A model generated the notes under the pieces. That model searched no databases and was not told where the DNA came from. It was given only the letters and a program-made list of their open reading frames with translations. Below, one piece after another: positions 45,762 through 54,306 of a stretch of 64,000 nt of DNA (positions are counted from its first letter, which is position 1; each line of letters starts with the position of its first letter). The stretch spans positions 1,240,001 through 1,304,000 of the forward strand of contig NC_012968.1 of the NCBI RefSeq assembly GCF_000023705.1, in the 5' to 3' direction. This DNA comes from Methylotenera mobilis JLW8. Lineage in GTDB: Bacteria; Pseudomonadota; Gammaproteobacteria; Burkholderiales; Methylophilaceae. The translations under genes were made by a program, and so were the position numbers.

Positions 45762-47066
45762 TTATTCGTTCTTAAATAGGCCTTTAAGCTTATCTAAAGC
45801 GCCCGCGGCTTTAATCCCCACGCTGGTACCGAGACCTGGGCCCAAAATAGCAGTACCGGCAACCGCGCCCGCAACTGCAGCCTTAGAAGGTAAAATCACC
45901 GGATTATCCAGCGTACCTGATATATCCAGCGGCACTGCCACCAAACTCACGCCACGCTTAATCTCCACCTCGCCACTACCATCCAGCTCTTTATTCGGTG
46001 CAATTGCCACTTGCCCACTGCCTGACAGTAAACCCGAACTAAGCTTAAGATCTTTTAGATGATACTGCTTGCCTTTAGCGTTAGCCACGCCAGAAAAGTC
46101 ATCAAATGCAGTTTCGCCACCCGTGGTTTGCTTAGTGAGCAAGCTCGCCACCTTGATTAAGTCCACCCCATGCACCACTCCGTCATGCACTTGAAATGTA
46201 AAGTTAGCATTGATGTTATCCATTAACTTACCAGCATCTTTTGCCGTGGCTGAAAAATAGCCATTGCCAGATAACTGGCCACTCAAGTAAACCGCCTTGC
46301 TGATCAGCTTGCTAGGCTCTCTGACAGAAAGTCCCGCTACTTTCACTTTGCCGTTAACACGCCAATCCTTATGCCACAATAGGTCAAGATTGGCATTCAC
46401 TTTACCGCCATATAAATCCATCTCAATACGCGGCACATCTAAACGCTGTCCTTTTAAGTGCATTTCCAACACCGCGTTATCAATCATCATCGGCAAGCCT
46501 ACTGGCAACGTCAATTTTTTAGCCAAAACAGATATTAAATGTCCATCCTGCTCAGGTGTCACTGTGGCACTTAAAGTGCCATCCGCAGACTTAAGCGCTA
46601 CAGCGCTTAATTGATGGCCATCCAACAGGCTAAACTCAACATTAAGCGCCGGTAACGATAGCTTAGGTAAATCCAATTGCAAGGCATCAATCTTGACATG
46701 CCTAACATTGACCATATTAGGTTCACTGTTATCCCCTGTCTTTTTGCTGGCCAAGGCCAGCATCATATCTACACCATCATTACTAACGACGGGCTTGTTG
46801 ATGTGAATGTCAATCACTCTAGGAGCTGAAAAAATGCTGCTTAAAGATGGGGTCACAGTGAGTTGTTCAATCTTTATTGCCCCATTCTCTGCAATACTTA
46901 CTCCGTTAATAACCACGCGCGGGCTGGGCAACAATAGCAAACGACCAGAAGATATGGTCACTGACACACCTAATTTGTCGCTAGCTTGCTTTTCCGCCTC
47001 ATTTAAGTAAGTTTTGATTGGAATAAAAAAAGGTAGAATAATCAACAGGCTAATTAGAATCAGCAT
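45762..47066 (-). CDS. AsmA family inner-membrane-anchored protein
   Basis: AsmA-like proteins span the periplasm and are linked to outer membrane lipid homeostasis. The 434-residue product has one N-terminal membrane segment (LILISLLIILPFFIPI). Beta-rich repeats typical of AsmA follow (SSGRLLLLPSPRVVINGVSI and a C-terminal GLLSGSGQVAIAPNKELDGSGEV). A hydrophobic glycine-rich stretch near residue 400 precedes the C-terminal DKLKGLFKNE. It is shorter than E. coli AsmA (about 600 residues). It converges with aspC and diverges from the tRNA-Asn genes. The specific cargo is unknown. Confidence 0.83.
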   Translation of the reverse strand: MLILISLLIILPFFIPIKTYLNEAEKQASDKLGVSVTISSGRLLLLPSPRVVINGVSIAENGAIKIEQLTVTPSLSSIFSAPRVIDIHINKPVVSNDGVDMMLALASKKTGDNSEPNMVNVRHVKIDALQLDLPKLSLPALNVEFSLLDGHQLSAVALKSADGTLSATVTPEQDGHLISVLAKKLTLPVGLPMMIDNAVLEMHLKGQRLDVPRIEMDLYGGKVNANLDLLWHKDWRVNGKVKVAGLSVREPSKLISKAVYLSGQLSGNGYFSATAKDAGKLMDNINANFTFQVHDGVVHGVDLIKVASLLTKQTTGGETAFDDFSGVANAKGKQYHLKDLKLSSGLLSGSGQVAIAPNKELDGSGEVEIKRGVSLVAVPLDISGTLDNPVILPSKAAVAGAVAGTAILGPGLGTSVGIKAAGALDKLKGLFKNE

Positions 47067-47125
47067 TCCAATTAATATTTTTTATTTTTTTCATGAAAAT
47101 AACCTAAAAAATTCGCTAGTAGCGA

Positions 47126-47154
47126 TTGACCAAAGCCCGCTCGGTAAGTATTAT
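47126..47154 (+). promoter_or_regulatory. Sigma-70 promoter of the tRNA-Asn genes
   Basis: TTGACC (47126-47131) and TATTAT (47149-47154) with a 17-base spacer lie 15 bases before the first tRNA-Asn gene. This is close to consensus and fits a stable-RNA promoter. Confidence 0.8.
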
Positions 47155-47169
47155 AGCGCCTTCACCGAT

Positions 47170-47245
47170 TCCTCAATAGCTCAGTCGGTAGAGCGCCGGA
47201 CTGTTAATCCGTAGGTCCCTGGTTCGAGCCCAGGTTGAGGAGCCA
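47170..47245 (+). tRNA. tRNA-Asn (GUU), copy 1
   Basis: A 76-base tRNA with encoded CCA. The acceptor arm TCCTCAA pairs with TTGAGGA. The anticodon loop CTGTTAA carries GTT, and the T arm has GGTTCGAGCCC. It is identical to the second copy 53 bases downstream. Confidence 0.98.
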
Positions 47246-47298
47246 AGTTTGCATAAGCTTATGTGTCCGAGCATAAACTTATTTCGAGTGATAAATAT

Positions 47299-47374
47299 TC
47301 CTCAATAGCTCAGTCGGTAGAGCGCCGGACTGTTAATCCGTAGGTCCCTGGTTCGAGCCCAGGTTGAGGAGCCA
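47299..47374 (+). tRNA. tRNA-Asn (GUU), copy 2
   Basis: A 76-base tRNA identical to copy 1, with acceptor arm TCCTCAA, anticodon GTT and encoded CCA. The period between the two copies is 129 bases. A terminator follows directly, so the pair is one transcript. Confidence 0.98.
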
Positions 47375-47381
47375 AACATAT

Positions 47382-47410
47382 AAAGCCTTGCAGAAATGCA
47401 AGGCTTTTTT
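47382..47410 (+). terminator. Intrinsic terminator after the tRNA-Asn pair
   Basis: AAAGCCTTGCA (47382-47392) pairs perfectly with TGCAAGGCTTT (47397-47407) around a GAAA tetraloop, followed by a run of T residues. It starts seven bases after the second tRNA. Confidence 0.93.
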
Positions 47411-47472
47411 ACTTTCTGGCACAGGCTAGGTAAAGAAATCAGGTAGTAAAAAACTAGGTGAATTAGTTAAAT

Positions 47473-48879
47473 ATGCACACCCTCTCCTTATTGCGCGCTG
47501 GCAAGCTGGCAGGCATCAAGCGCCTTGATCTTGCCTGTGAGCTAACAGAGTTCCCTAGAGAAATCTTCCAGCTAAGCGATTCGCTGGAAATTCTTAATTT
47601 ATCGAACAACGCTCTATGCAGCCTACCAGATGATTTACCTAAGCTACGCAAGTTACGCGTTATCTTTTGCTCCGAAAATAACTTCACCCAACTACCAGAA
47701 GTATTAGGCCAGTGCCAAAATTTGGAAATGATTGGGTTCAAATCCAATCAAATTAGCAAGGTTACGGCCTTAGCTTTGCCTGGCAAATTGCGCTGGCTGA
47801 TTTTAACAGACAACAAAATAGCAGAGCTTCCGCAAGAACTGGGTAACTGCACCGCACTGCAAAAGCTAATGCTTGCTGGAAACAAATTACAAGATTTACC
47901 GGCATCCATGGCAGCTTGCACTAAACTGGAGCTGCTACGCATCTCAGCCAACTGCTTTACCTGCTTACCTCACTGGTTACTGACACTACCCCGCCTTGCT
48001 TGGCTGGCGTATGCTGGCAACCCTCTCAGTGATGTATATGAGGCAGCCGCCATTGGGCGTCAAAACATTCAACAGATAGATTGGCATCATCTTCATATCC
48101 AGCAGCAGCTTGGTGAAGGTGCGTCCGGTACTATTTACCATGCCACGCAACAAGAGGCAGGCACGGAATCACTGGTAGCAGTAAAGATGTTTAAAGGCAC
48201 ATTAACAAGTGATGGCTTACCAGGCAGTGAGCAATGTGCGAGCATCGCGGCTGGCGCACACACCGGGCTAATCCCGATTGTAGGAATGGTCACTGGGCAC
48301 CCTGCAAATCAATCAGGCCTAGTCATGTCATTAATCCCAAACAGTTTCGTTAATCTGGCTGGACCACCGAGCTTAGCCTCTTGCACGCGTGACTGCTATA
48401 CAGAGCGAACTAGCTTTAGTCTAAGCTCTGTACTAGATATAGCTGCGACCATCGCTAGTGTTGCACAACACCTGCACGCACAAGGCATTATGCATGGTGA
48501 TTTATATGCGCATAATATTCTGTGGGACGAACATAACGGCTGCTTGCTGGGCGACTTTGGTGCTGCCTCTTTTGTTCCCGAGCACAACAGTCAACTCGCA
48601 TCCAGCTTGGAGCGCATAGAAGTACGCGCATTCTCTTGCCTGCTTGAGGAGTTGCTTGAGCGTTGTCAATCGCTTGAAAATAAGCATGCTCATAAAAATC
48701 AACATACCAATGAAAATCAACATACCAATGAAAATCAACATATCATAGGTGCCTTAGGTGCACTGCAGCAACGTTGCGGATTACCTGAAGTAAGTATGCG
48801 CCCTGCATTTAGCGAGATAACTTACACGCTCAGAACGCTAGCCCAGAATATAAATAGCCAGCTAATTACTCATGATTAA
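47473..48879 (+). CDS. Leucine-rich repeat / protein kinase fusion
   Basis: Two-domain protein of 468 residues. Residues 15 to about 185 are leucine-rich repeats of the LxxLxLxxNxLxxLP type (for example LEILNLSNNALCSLP and LQKLMLAGNKLQDLP). Residues 210-460 form a Hanks-type kinase: loop GEGASGTIYHA near 214, Lys238 in VAVKMF, catalytic HGDLYAHNIL with Asp343 and Asn348, and Asp361 in LGDFGAAS. The catalytic loop has Gly in place of the HRD Arg. No signal or membrane segment is present. A short hexapeptide repeat (NQHTNE) interrupts the C-terminal lobe. Target unknown. The yhcH-like gene follows after 11 bases. Confidence 0.88.
   Translation: MHTLSLLRAGKLAGIKRLDLACELTEFPREIFQLSDSLEILNLSNNALCSLPDDLPKLRKLRVIFCSENNFTQLPEVLGQCQNLEMIGFKSNQISKVTALALPGKLRWLILTDNKIAELPQELGNCTALQKLMLAGNKLQDLPASMAACTKLELLRISANCFTCLPHWLLTLPRLAWLAYAGNPLSDVYEAAAIGRQNIQQIDWHHLHIQQQLGEGASGTIYHATQQEAGTESLVAVKMFKGTLTSDGLPGSEQCASIAAGAHTGLIPIVGMVTGHPANQSGLVMSLIPNSFVNLAGPPSLASCTRDCYTERTSFSLSSVLDIAATIASVAQHLHAQGIMHGDLYAHNILWDEHNGCLLGDFGAASFVPEHNSQLASSLERIEVRAFSCLLEELLERCQSLENKHAHKNQHTNENQHTNENQHIIGALGALQQRCGLPEVSMRPAFSEITYTLRTLAQNINSQLITHD
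48679..48741 (+). repeat. 18-bp in-frame tandem repeat in the kinase gene
   Basis: AATCAACATACCAATGAA occurs twice exactly (48697-48714, 48715-48732), followed by a half copy at 48733-48741. A degenerate unit precedes it. It encodes NQHTNE repeats, so copy-number change would keep the reading frame. Confidence 0.9.
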
Positions 48880-48890
48880 AGGTTGCCCCA

Positions 48891-49355
48891 ATGATTTTGG
48901 ACACAATCACCAACGCACATCGCTACGCTAATCTGCATCCACTGTTTGCAAAGGTGTTCGCTTATATACAAAGCACCGACTTATATGGGCTAACACCAGG
49001 CAAGCATGCCATTGATGGTGATGACTTATTTGTCATCATCGAACATGTGCAAGGCCGCAGTAGAGAATCTACGCAGCTAGAGTGCCACCGCAAATATATT
49101 GATATTCAACTGGTGCTGGATGGCGTAGATGAAATGGGCTGGAAATCACTTACCGACTGCCAAAATCCCGTAGACGAATATAGTCCAGCGTATGACGTGC
49201 AGCTGTTCAATGCTATGCCAACTGCTTGGATTGCTACCCCTGCCAACTCATTTTGTATTTTCTTTCCTGAAGATGCACATACCGCATTAGTTGGCACAGG
49301 TAGCATACACAAAGCGGTGTTTAAAATTGCAGTAAATCCTGAAACTAGAATCTAA
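48891..49355 (+). CDS. YhcH/YjgK/YiaL family protein (DUF386)
   Basis: Beta-jelly-roll protein of a family associated with sugar metabolism (YiaL, YhcH, EbgC); the activity in this organism is unknown. The 154-residue product has FVIIEHVQGRSRESTQLECHRKYIDIQLVLDG, the family core, where ECHRKYIDIQ supplies metal-binding residues, and SFCIFFPEDAHTALVG near the C-terminus. It starts 11 bases after the LRR kinase, so the two are probably cotranscribed. No sialic-acid or xylulose genes are nearby to suggest the substrate. Confidence 0.85.
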   Translation: MILDTITNAHRYANLHPLFAKVFAYIQSTDLYGLTPGKHAIDGDDLFVIIEHVQGRSRESTQLECHRKYIDIQLVLDGVDEMGWKSLTDCQNPVDEYSPAYDVQLFNAMPTAWIATPANSFCIFFPEDAHTALVGTGSIHKAVFKIAVNPETRI

Positions 49356-49656
49356 GCTCACTTACCATAATCATAAAACTTAAGAGCTTTACCGAGGTTT
49401 TTTTAGCCAACCTGACAGGATGCACAATAAAGCCTGAATAGCATCACACTGTACCTCTGGGTCTATCTTCCATGTGCATAGTGATAAATGCCACTGAGTT
49501 TGTTGCACATTCAATACGTTCGGTGCAATATACAGCGTATATATTAATTAAAGAGTAAATTTAAGCATGCTCAGGACAAACTCAATTACTTGCCAAGTGT
49601 AATAATCAATCATCACAAAACTAAACACTAATAAAATGAATAAACTTGAGGTTTAA
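49356..49656. other. Intergenic region upstream of the MSHA locus
   Basis: This 301-base AT-rich stretch holds no supported gene. It contains an inverted repeat TTGCAC/GTGCAA (49503-49508, 49523-49528). A possible promoter uses TTGCAC with a poor -10 around 49526-49534. As the only long gap before mshE, it is the likely site of MSHA operon control. Confidence 0.5.
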
Positions 49657-51360
49657 ATGGCACGTCCTGAAAAGATTCGCCTTGGTGAAGTACTGGTTCA
49701 GCAAAACCTGATTTCTGCTGACGATTTAAATAAATCACTAGAAGAGCAAAAACGTACAGGCCGCAAGCTAGGCCGTATTTTTGTAGACAGTGGCTATGTG
49801 ACAGAAACACAAATTTCTGAAGCACTCGCACATCAGTTAAAAATTCCCTATATCAATATCCAGCAATTCAGTACCAAAACTGAAGTGATTAACAAACTTC
49901 CAGAGGCGCAAGCTAGACGCTTCCGTAGCGCGGTTTTGGAAGACAGAGGCGCCACTTATCTAGTTGGCATGGTTGATCCGACTGACCTATTTGCTTACGA
50001 TGAAATCGTTCGTATCCTGCACAAAGATATAGAGCTAGCGGTTGTGCAAGAAAATGCACTACTACAGTTGATTGACCGCAGTTATCGCCGTACCGACGAA
50101 ATTTCAAACCTTGCCATGGAGCTTGGTCAAGACCTTGGTGACACCACAATTAACTTTGCTGCACTAGGGATTACTGGGAATAGCGAAGAAGCCCCAGTTG
50201 TTAAGCTACTACAAACAATTTTCGAGGATGCCGCACAAGTGCGCGCATCAGATATTCATATTGAACCACAGGAAAACAAGCTATATATTCGATTCAGGAT
50301 AGATGGTGTTATGCACCTACAAACTGAAGCAGAACTAAAAATCGCTTCAGCATTAGTGTTACGTCTTAAATTAATGTCTAGTTTAGACATTTCTGAAAAG
50401 CGCTTACCTCAAGATGGTCGCTTTGCATTAAAAATCAAACAACAGCCAGTTGATATTCGTATTTCCACCATGCCAACTCAGTACGGTGAGTCTGTGGTCA
50501 TGCGTCTGTTGATCCAAAATAGTAGCAACTTTGCATTAGAAAAACTAGGGATGCCGCCGGATATGCTGGAGCGCTTCCGCAAGCTAATTCATCGCCCTAG
50601 CGGTATGGTGCTCGTAACTGGTCCAACTGGTAGCGGTAAAACTACAACACTATATGCCGCGCTAAACGAGAGAAACTCCTCTGCCAATAAAATCATTACA
50701 GTTGAGGATCCTGTCGAATATCGCCTACCCGGCATCAATCAAGTGCAAGTTAATGAGAAAATTGATTTAGACTTCTCGCGCGTATTAAGATCAGCACTGC
50801 GGCAAGATCCTGACATTATTCTTGTTGGTGAGATGCGCGACCAAGAAACAGCGCAAATTGGTCTAAGAGCGGCGATGACCGGCCATTTGGTGCTATCAAC
50901 ACTACATACTAATGATGCAACCAGCACACTAATTAGAATGATGGATATGGGTGTCCCTCGCTACATGGTGGCCACTTCAATCGTAGGCGTTGTTGCTCAG
51001 CGACTAGTGCGCCTGCTGTGCGAGGGATGTTCTGAACCCTACGAGCCTTTACCGTTTGAGCATGCATGGCTGCGATACGAAATCGGCAATGAAACCGAAA
51101 AACACCAATATGCACATGGCAAAGGTTGTAGCCTCTGCAATGGCACCGGCTATCAAGGGCGGCTTGGCGTGTATGAGTTGCTAGAGATGAATAACGACCT
51201 AGTTGACGCTGCTAGCCATAGCGATCCGAATCAATTCATTAAATTAGGCCGCCAAAACATGGCTGGGAAAACCTTACGTAAAAGCGCGATTGACCTAGTG
51301 TTAGCCAAACGCACGACGATTGCCGAGGCTATGCGCATCAACAATCAGTTCGAGGAATAA
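49657..51360 (+). CDS. mshE: MSHA pilus extension ATPase MshE
   Basis: Cytoplasmic GspE/PilB-family ATPase that powers pilus extension. The 567 residues begin with two tandem MshEN c-di-GMP-binding motifs: RLGEVLVQQNLISADDL (8-24) and KLGRIFVDSGYVTETQI (38-54). Walker A is GPTGSGKTTT (322-331) and Walker B lies in DPDIILVGEMRD. Four cysteines (455, 458, 491, 494) in CEGC and CSLC form the zinc site. The MshEN pair suggests that c-di-GMP controls activity, by family knowledge. It heads the locus and lies six bases before mshG. Confidence 0.95.
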   Translation: MARPEKIRLGEVLVQQNLISADDLNKSLEEQKRTGRKLGRIFVDSGYVTETQISEALAHQLKIPYINIQQFSTKTEVINKLPEAQARRFRSAVLEDRGATYLVGMVDPTDLFAYDEIVRILHKDIELAVVQENALLQLIDRSYRRTDEISNLAMELGQDLGDTTINFAALGITGNSEEAPVVKLLQTIFEDAAQVRASDIHIEPQENKLYIRFRIDGVMHLQTEAELKIASALVLRLKLMSSLDISEKRLPQDGRFALKIKQQPVDIRISTMPTQYGESVVMRLLIQNSSNFALEKLGMPPDMLERFRKLIHRPSGMVLVTGPTGSGKTTTLYAALNERNSSANKIITVEDPVEYRLPGINQVQVNEKIDLDFSRVLRSALRQDPDIILVGEMRDQETAQIGLRAAMTGHLVLSTLHTNDATSTLIRMMDMGVPRYMVATSIVGVVAQRLVRLLCEGCSEPYEPLPFEHAWLRYEIGNETEKHQYAHGKGCSLCNGTGYQGRLGVYELLEMNNDLVDAASHSDPNQFIKLGRQNMAGKTLRKSAIDLVLAKRTTIAEAMRINNQFEE

Positions 51361-51366
51361 AGTAGC

Positions 51367-52593
51367 ATGCCATCGTTTGTTTACAAAGGTAGAGACAGCC
51401 AAGGGGTATTGGTACAGGGCACCATAGAAAGTATAGACAGCAGCAATGTTGCCTCGCAACTATCCAGCCTCAATATCACGCCGATAGAAATTAAAGCTCA
51501 ATCTGCAAAAACGGCAACTAAAGAAGTCAACTTTAATTTATTTAAAGAAAAGATTAGTACGCTAGATGTCATGCTTTTTAGCAGACAAATGTACACCTTA
51601 TTAAAAGCCGGCATTCCAATTATGAACGCACTCAACGGCTTACAAGCATCCACACAAAACAAAGCTTTTTCTTTAGTCATAGGTAATGTACGGGAGAGCT
51701 TGGCTGGTGGCCGTGAACTCTCAGTAGCACTAGCGCAGCACCCTAGCGTTTTTTCAAGCTTTTATGTCAGCATGGTACGTGTAGGCGAAAGTACAGGTTT
51801 ATTGGATAGCGTATTTTTTAGGTTATTCGAACATATAGAGTTTGAACGGTTTATGCGCGATCAAATTAAAGCTGCATTGCGCTACCCTACTTTTGTGGTA
51901 ATTGCGATGGCTGTTGCTATTGTGGTAGTGAACTTATTTGTCATTCCGGCGTTTGCAAAAGTATTTCAAAGCTTTGGTGTTGAGCTCCCCTTAATGACTC
52001 GAGGCTTGTTGGCGTTCTCAGGCTTTATGCAGGCATTTTGGCCATATTTATTAGCCTTAATAGTTGGTGCTGTGTTTTTGTTTCGCTCATATACTGCAAC
52101 CAGTATCGGTAGGTATAACTGGGATGGCTTCAAATTAAAAATACCTATTGCCGGTAAAATTGTCCATAAAGCGACCATGGCACGCTTTGCCAGAAGTTTT
52201 GCACTCTCAAGTAAAAGTGGTGTACCGATTACCAATGGGCTAAAACTCGTTGCACAAACTGCTGATAATGATTATGTGGGTAGCCGTATCGACCAAATGC
52301 GCGAAGGTGTAGAACGTGGTGAAAGCATTCTACGCACTGCAACCAATAGCGGTGTATTTAACCCAATAGTTCTGCAGATGATTGCCGTAGGTGAAGAATC
52401 AGGCTCATTAGATGACCTCATGGAGGAAATTGCCGACATGTATCAGCGTGATGTTGAATATGAAATTAAAACCTTAGGTGCACAGATTGAGCCTATCTTA
52501 ATCGTATTTTTAGGGGTGATGGTGTTGATTCTGGCACTGGGTATCTTCTTACCAATATGGGATCTTGGCAACGTTGCATTACACAAAGGCTAA
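51367..52593 (+). CDS. mshG: MSHA platform protein MshG (GspF/PilC family)
   Basis: Inner-membrane platform that couples the ATPase to pilin polymerisation. The 408 residues begin PSFVYKGRDSQGVLVQGTIES, the usual PilC/GspF N-terminus. Two GspF domains (about 70-190 and 270-395) and three membrane segments are present, for example FVVIAMAVAIVVVNLFVIPAFA and the C-terminal ILIVFLGVMVLILALGIFLP. It is sandwiched between mshE and the mshF-like gene with gaps of only a few bases. Confidence 0.95.
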   Translation: MPSFVYKGRDSQGVLVQGTIESIDSSNVASQLSSLNITPIEIKAQSAKTATKEVNFNLFKEKISTLDVMLFSRQMYTLLKAGIPIMNALNGLQASTQNKAFSLVIGNVRESLAGGRELSVALAQHPSVFSSFYVSMVRVGESTGLLDSVFFRLFEHIEFERFMRDQIKAALRYPTFVVIAMAVAIVVVNLFVIPAFAKVFQSFGVELPLMTRGLLAFSGFMQAFWPYLLALIVGAVFLFRSYTATSIGRYNWDGFKLKIPIAGKIVHKATMARFARSFALSSKSGVPITNGLKLVAQTADNDYVGSRIDQMREGVERGESILRTATNSGVFNPIVLQMIAVGEESGSLDDLMEEIADMYQRDVEYEIKTLGAQIEPILIVFLGVMVLILALGIFLPIWDLGNVALHKG

Positions 52594-52599
52594 TACTCC

Positions 52600-53067
52600 G
52601 TGCCCACTTTGTTAAAAAAGTACAGTGCTGGCGCGCACCGATTTGACTTTGTCGTCACGTTGGTCATTATTAGTATATTAACAACCTGGCTGCTTTACAG
52701 CCTGAACCGGGCGCAAGTGAGCATAGGTAAAGTAACGCGTGATGCAGAGCTTAACAATATACGTTTAGCAATTGCCGAGAGCTGGGTACACAAACAAGCA
52801 AGACATGAATCGGCTGATGTAAAAAAATTGGTCAAAACCAATCCAATGCGCTTCATTAATGAAATACCAATCAACTATATTGGAGAAATGTCAGCCAAAC
52901 CGCCCGGATTACATACGGTTTGGTATTTCGATATCAACAAAAAACAGTTAGTATACGTACATAGTGATGATACTGAAGCGCGGTATGAGCTCATTAACAC
53001 CTCCACCAGTCAAAGTTCATCAAAACTGAGTGCCGGTGGTCTAGATTTAGCGTTGGTAACAAATTAA
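52600..53067 (+). CDS. mshF: MshF-like pilus accessory protein
   Basis: A 155-residue protein with one N-terminal membrane segment (FVVTLVIISILTTWLLYSL) and a periplasmic domain. The helix continues as in pseudopilins (NRAQVSIGKVTRDAELNNIRLAIAE), but there is no G/FxxxE prepilin cleavage site. The C-terminal Trp/Tyr segment is HTVWYFDINKKQLVYVHSD. The start is GTG, six bases after mshG. Assignment to MshF rests mainly on position between mshG and the first prepilin gene, as in the Vibrio MSHA locus, plus size and topology. Confidence 0.75.
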   Translation: MPTLLKKYSAGAHRFDFVVTLVIISILTTWLLYSLNRAQVSIGKVTRDAELNNIRLAIAESWVHKQARHESADVKKLVKTNPMRFINEIPINYIGEMSAKPPGLHTVWYFDINKKQLVYVHSDDTEARYELINTSTSQSSSKLSAGGLDLALVTN

Positions 53068-53093
53068 TTATTTTTGTTAAAAAAAGGAAAAAA

Positions 53094-53636
53094 ATGCCTA
53101 GCAAAATTAAAGGCTTTACCCTCATTGAGTTAATTGTGGTAATTATTATTCTTGGTATTTTGGCAGCAGTTGCCCTACCTAGATTCACCAATCTACAGCG
53201 TGATGCGCGTATTGCAAAACTGAATGCGGCTAGAGGTAGTGTTGCAGCAGCAGCAGCACTTAATCACGCCACAGTGCTGGCAAGGAATAATGTAGCCGAC
53301 ACAACAGCCTGCCCAGGCGGTGGTACTGCAGACAATAGCAACGGGGCAACCGGTACAGTATGTACGGAAAGTGGCATTATTAACCTAGTAAACGCATACC
53401 CTGATGTTACTGCAATAGGTACGGCTGGCGTACTTTCGGCTGCTGGCTTGACCACAACATTTAATCCTACACTGGCACAGTTGCAGGCAGATGGCTATAA
53501 CTACACAGAAACAGGCACGGTTGCAACGTTTCAAATTCAAGGTGCACCTACGCCTGCACAATGCCAGTTTACTTACACTGAGGCAGCTGCTAACGGTGCG
53601 CCAGTGATCACGCCGATTGACCCAACTGGTTGCTAA
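53094..53636 (+). CDS. mshB: MSHA prepilin, MshB/MshA type
   Basis: Type IV prepilin of 180 residues. A six-residue leader ending KIKG is followed by FTLIELIVVIIILGILAAVALPRF, shown here in parts as FTLIELIVV and LGILAAVALPRF, with Glu5 intact. The globular part is Ala/Thr-rich and has Cys residues near the C-terminus (AQCQF, PTGC) that could form the usual pilin disulfide. Being first of two tandem prepilins fits MshB, but it could also be the major pilin. AAAAGGAAAA before the ATG serves as ribosome site. Confidence 0.85.
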   Translation: MPSKIKGFTLIELIVVIIILGILAAVALPRFTNLQRDARIAKLNAARGSVAAAAALNHATVLARNNVADTTACPGGGTADNSNGATGTVCTESGIINLVNAYPDVTAIGTAGVLSAAGLTTTFNPTLAQLQADGYNYTETGTVATFQIQGAPTPAQCQFTYTEAAANGAPVITPIDPTGC

Positions 53637-53794
53637 CTTTTAAAAAATCTAAATTTCAAGTATGGCTCTTCATTAATTGGATATCTGCCCGTTAAAAACT
53701 TAACACTGCTTTTATTTAATTGTAATTAACATAGACACTTTAAATTTATAAAAAATCTATTTAATACCGTATAACGTATCAAGGAGTTTTAACA

Positions 53795-54241
53795 ATGAAG
53801 CAACAACAATCTGGTTTTACCTTAGTTGAATTAGTAGTGGTGATTGTGATTTTAGGTATTTTGGCGGCCACTGCTTTGCCTAGATTTATTAACTTAACAA
53901 ATGATGCTCGGATTGCAGCGGTAAATGGTCTGGCTGGCGGACTGCGATCATCAGTAGGTGTAGTACAAGCAAGACATTTTGCAAATGGTGGCACAGCAAA
54001 TACGGTAACTATGGTTGATGGCACGGCAGTTGCGGTTGCTGCAGCTACCGGCATACCTACTGGCACACTCGCTGGCATTGGAGCTGCAATGACAGGCTTA
54101 ACCGTTGCAGAGGGAGTTACGCCTGACTACACAACAGCAACGGCCGTTACATTCCGACCAGTTAACGGCGGCAATGCAACATGCCAAGCTACTTACAACG
54201 GTACTACAGGTGCAGTTGCTGTAGCAACTAGTGGATGCTAG
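53795..54241 (+). CDS. mshA: MSHA prepilin, likely major pilin MshA
   Basis: Type IV prepilin of 148 residues with leader MKQQQSG and then [16 protein letters not shown] with Glu5. The N-terminal helix continues [21 protein letters not shown], closely paralleling the preceding gene. The C-terminal Cys pair ([12 protein letters not shown]) suits a D-region disulfide. Its strong AAGGAG site, separate 160-base upstream gap and compact size suggest high expression, so it is the better candidate for the major subunit. That distinction is inferred. Confidence 0.85.
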   Translation: MKQQQSGFTLVELVVVIVILGILAATALPRFINLTNDARIAAVNGLAGGLRSSVGVVQARHFANGGTANTVTMVDGTAVAVAAATGIPTGTLAGIGAAMTGLTVAEGVTPDYTTATAVTFRPVNGGNATCQATYNGTTGAVAVATSGC

Positions 54242-54306
54242 CTACTTACTAATCCCAGCTTAATGTAAACATCATAAGTGTCAATGCAGCGTAGATTCTT
54301 TTAAGC

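Noticed and set aside
47170-47374. Direct repeat of tRNA-Asn as attL/attR of an integrated element
   Set aside because: The repeats are two complete tRNA genes only 53 bases apart with a shared promoter and terminator. There is no integrase or cargo between them.
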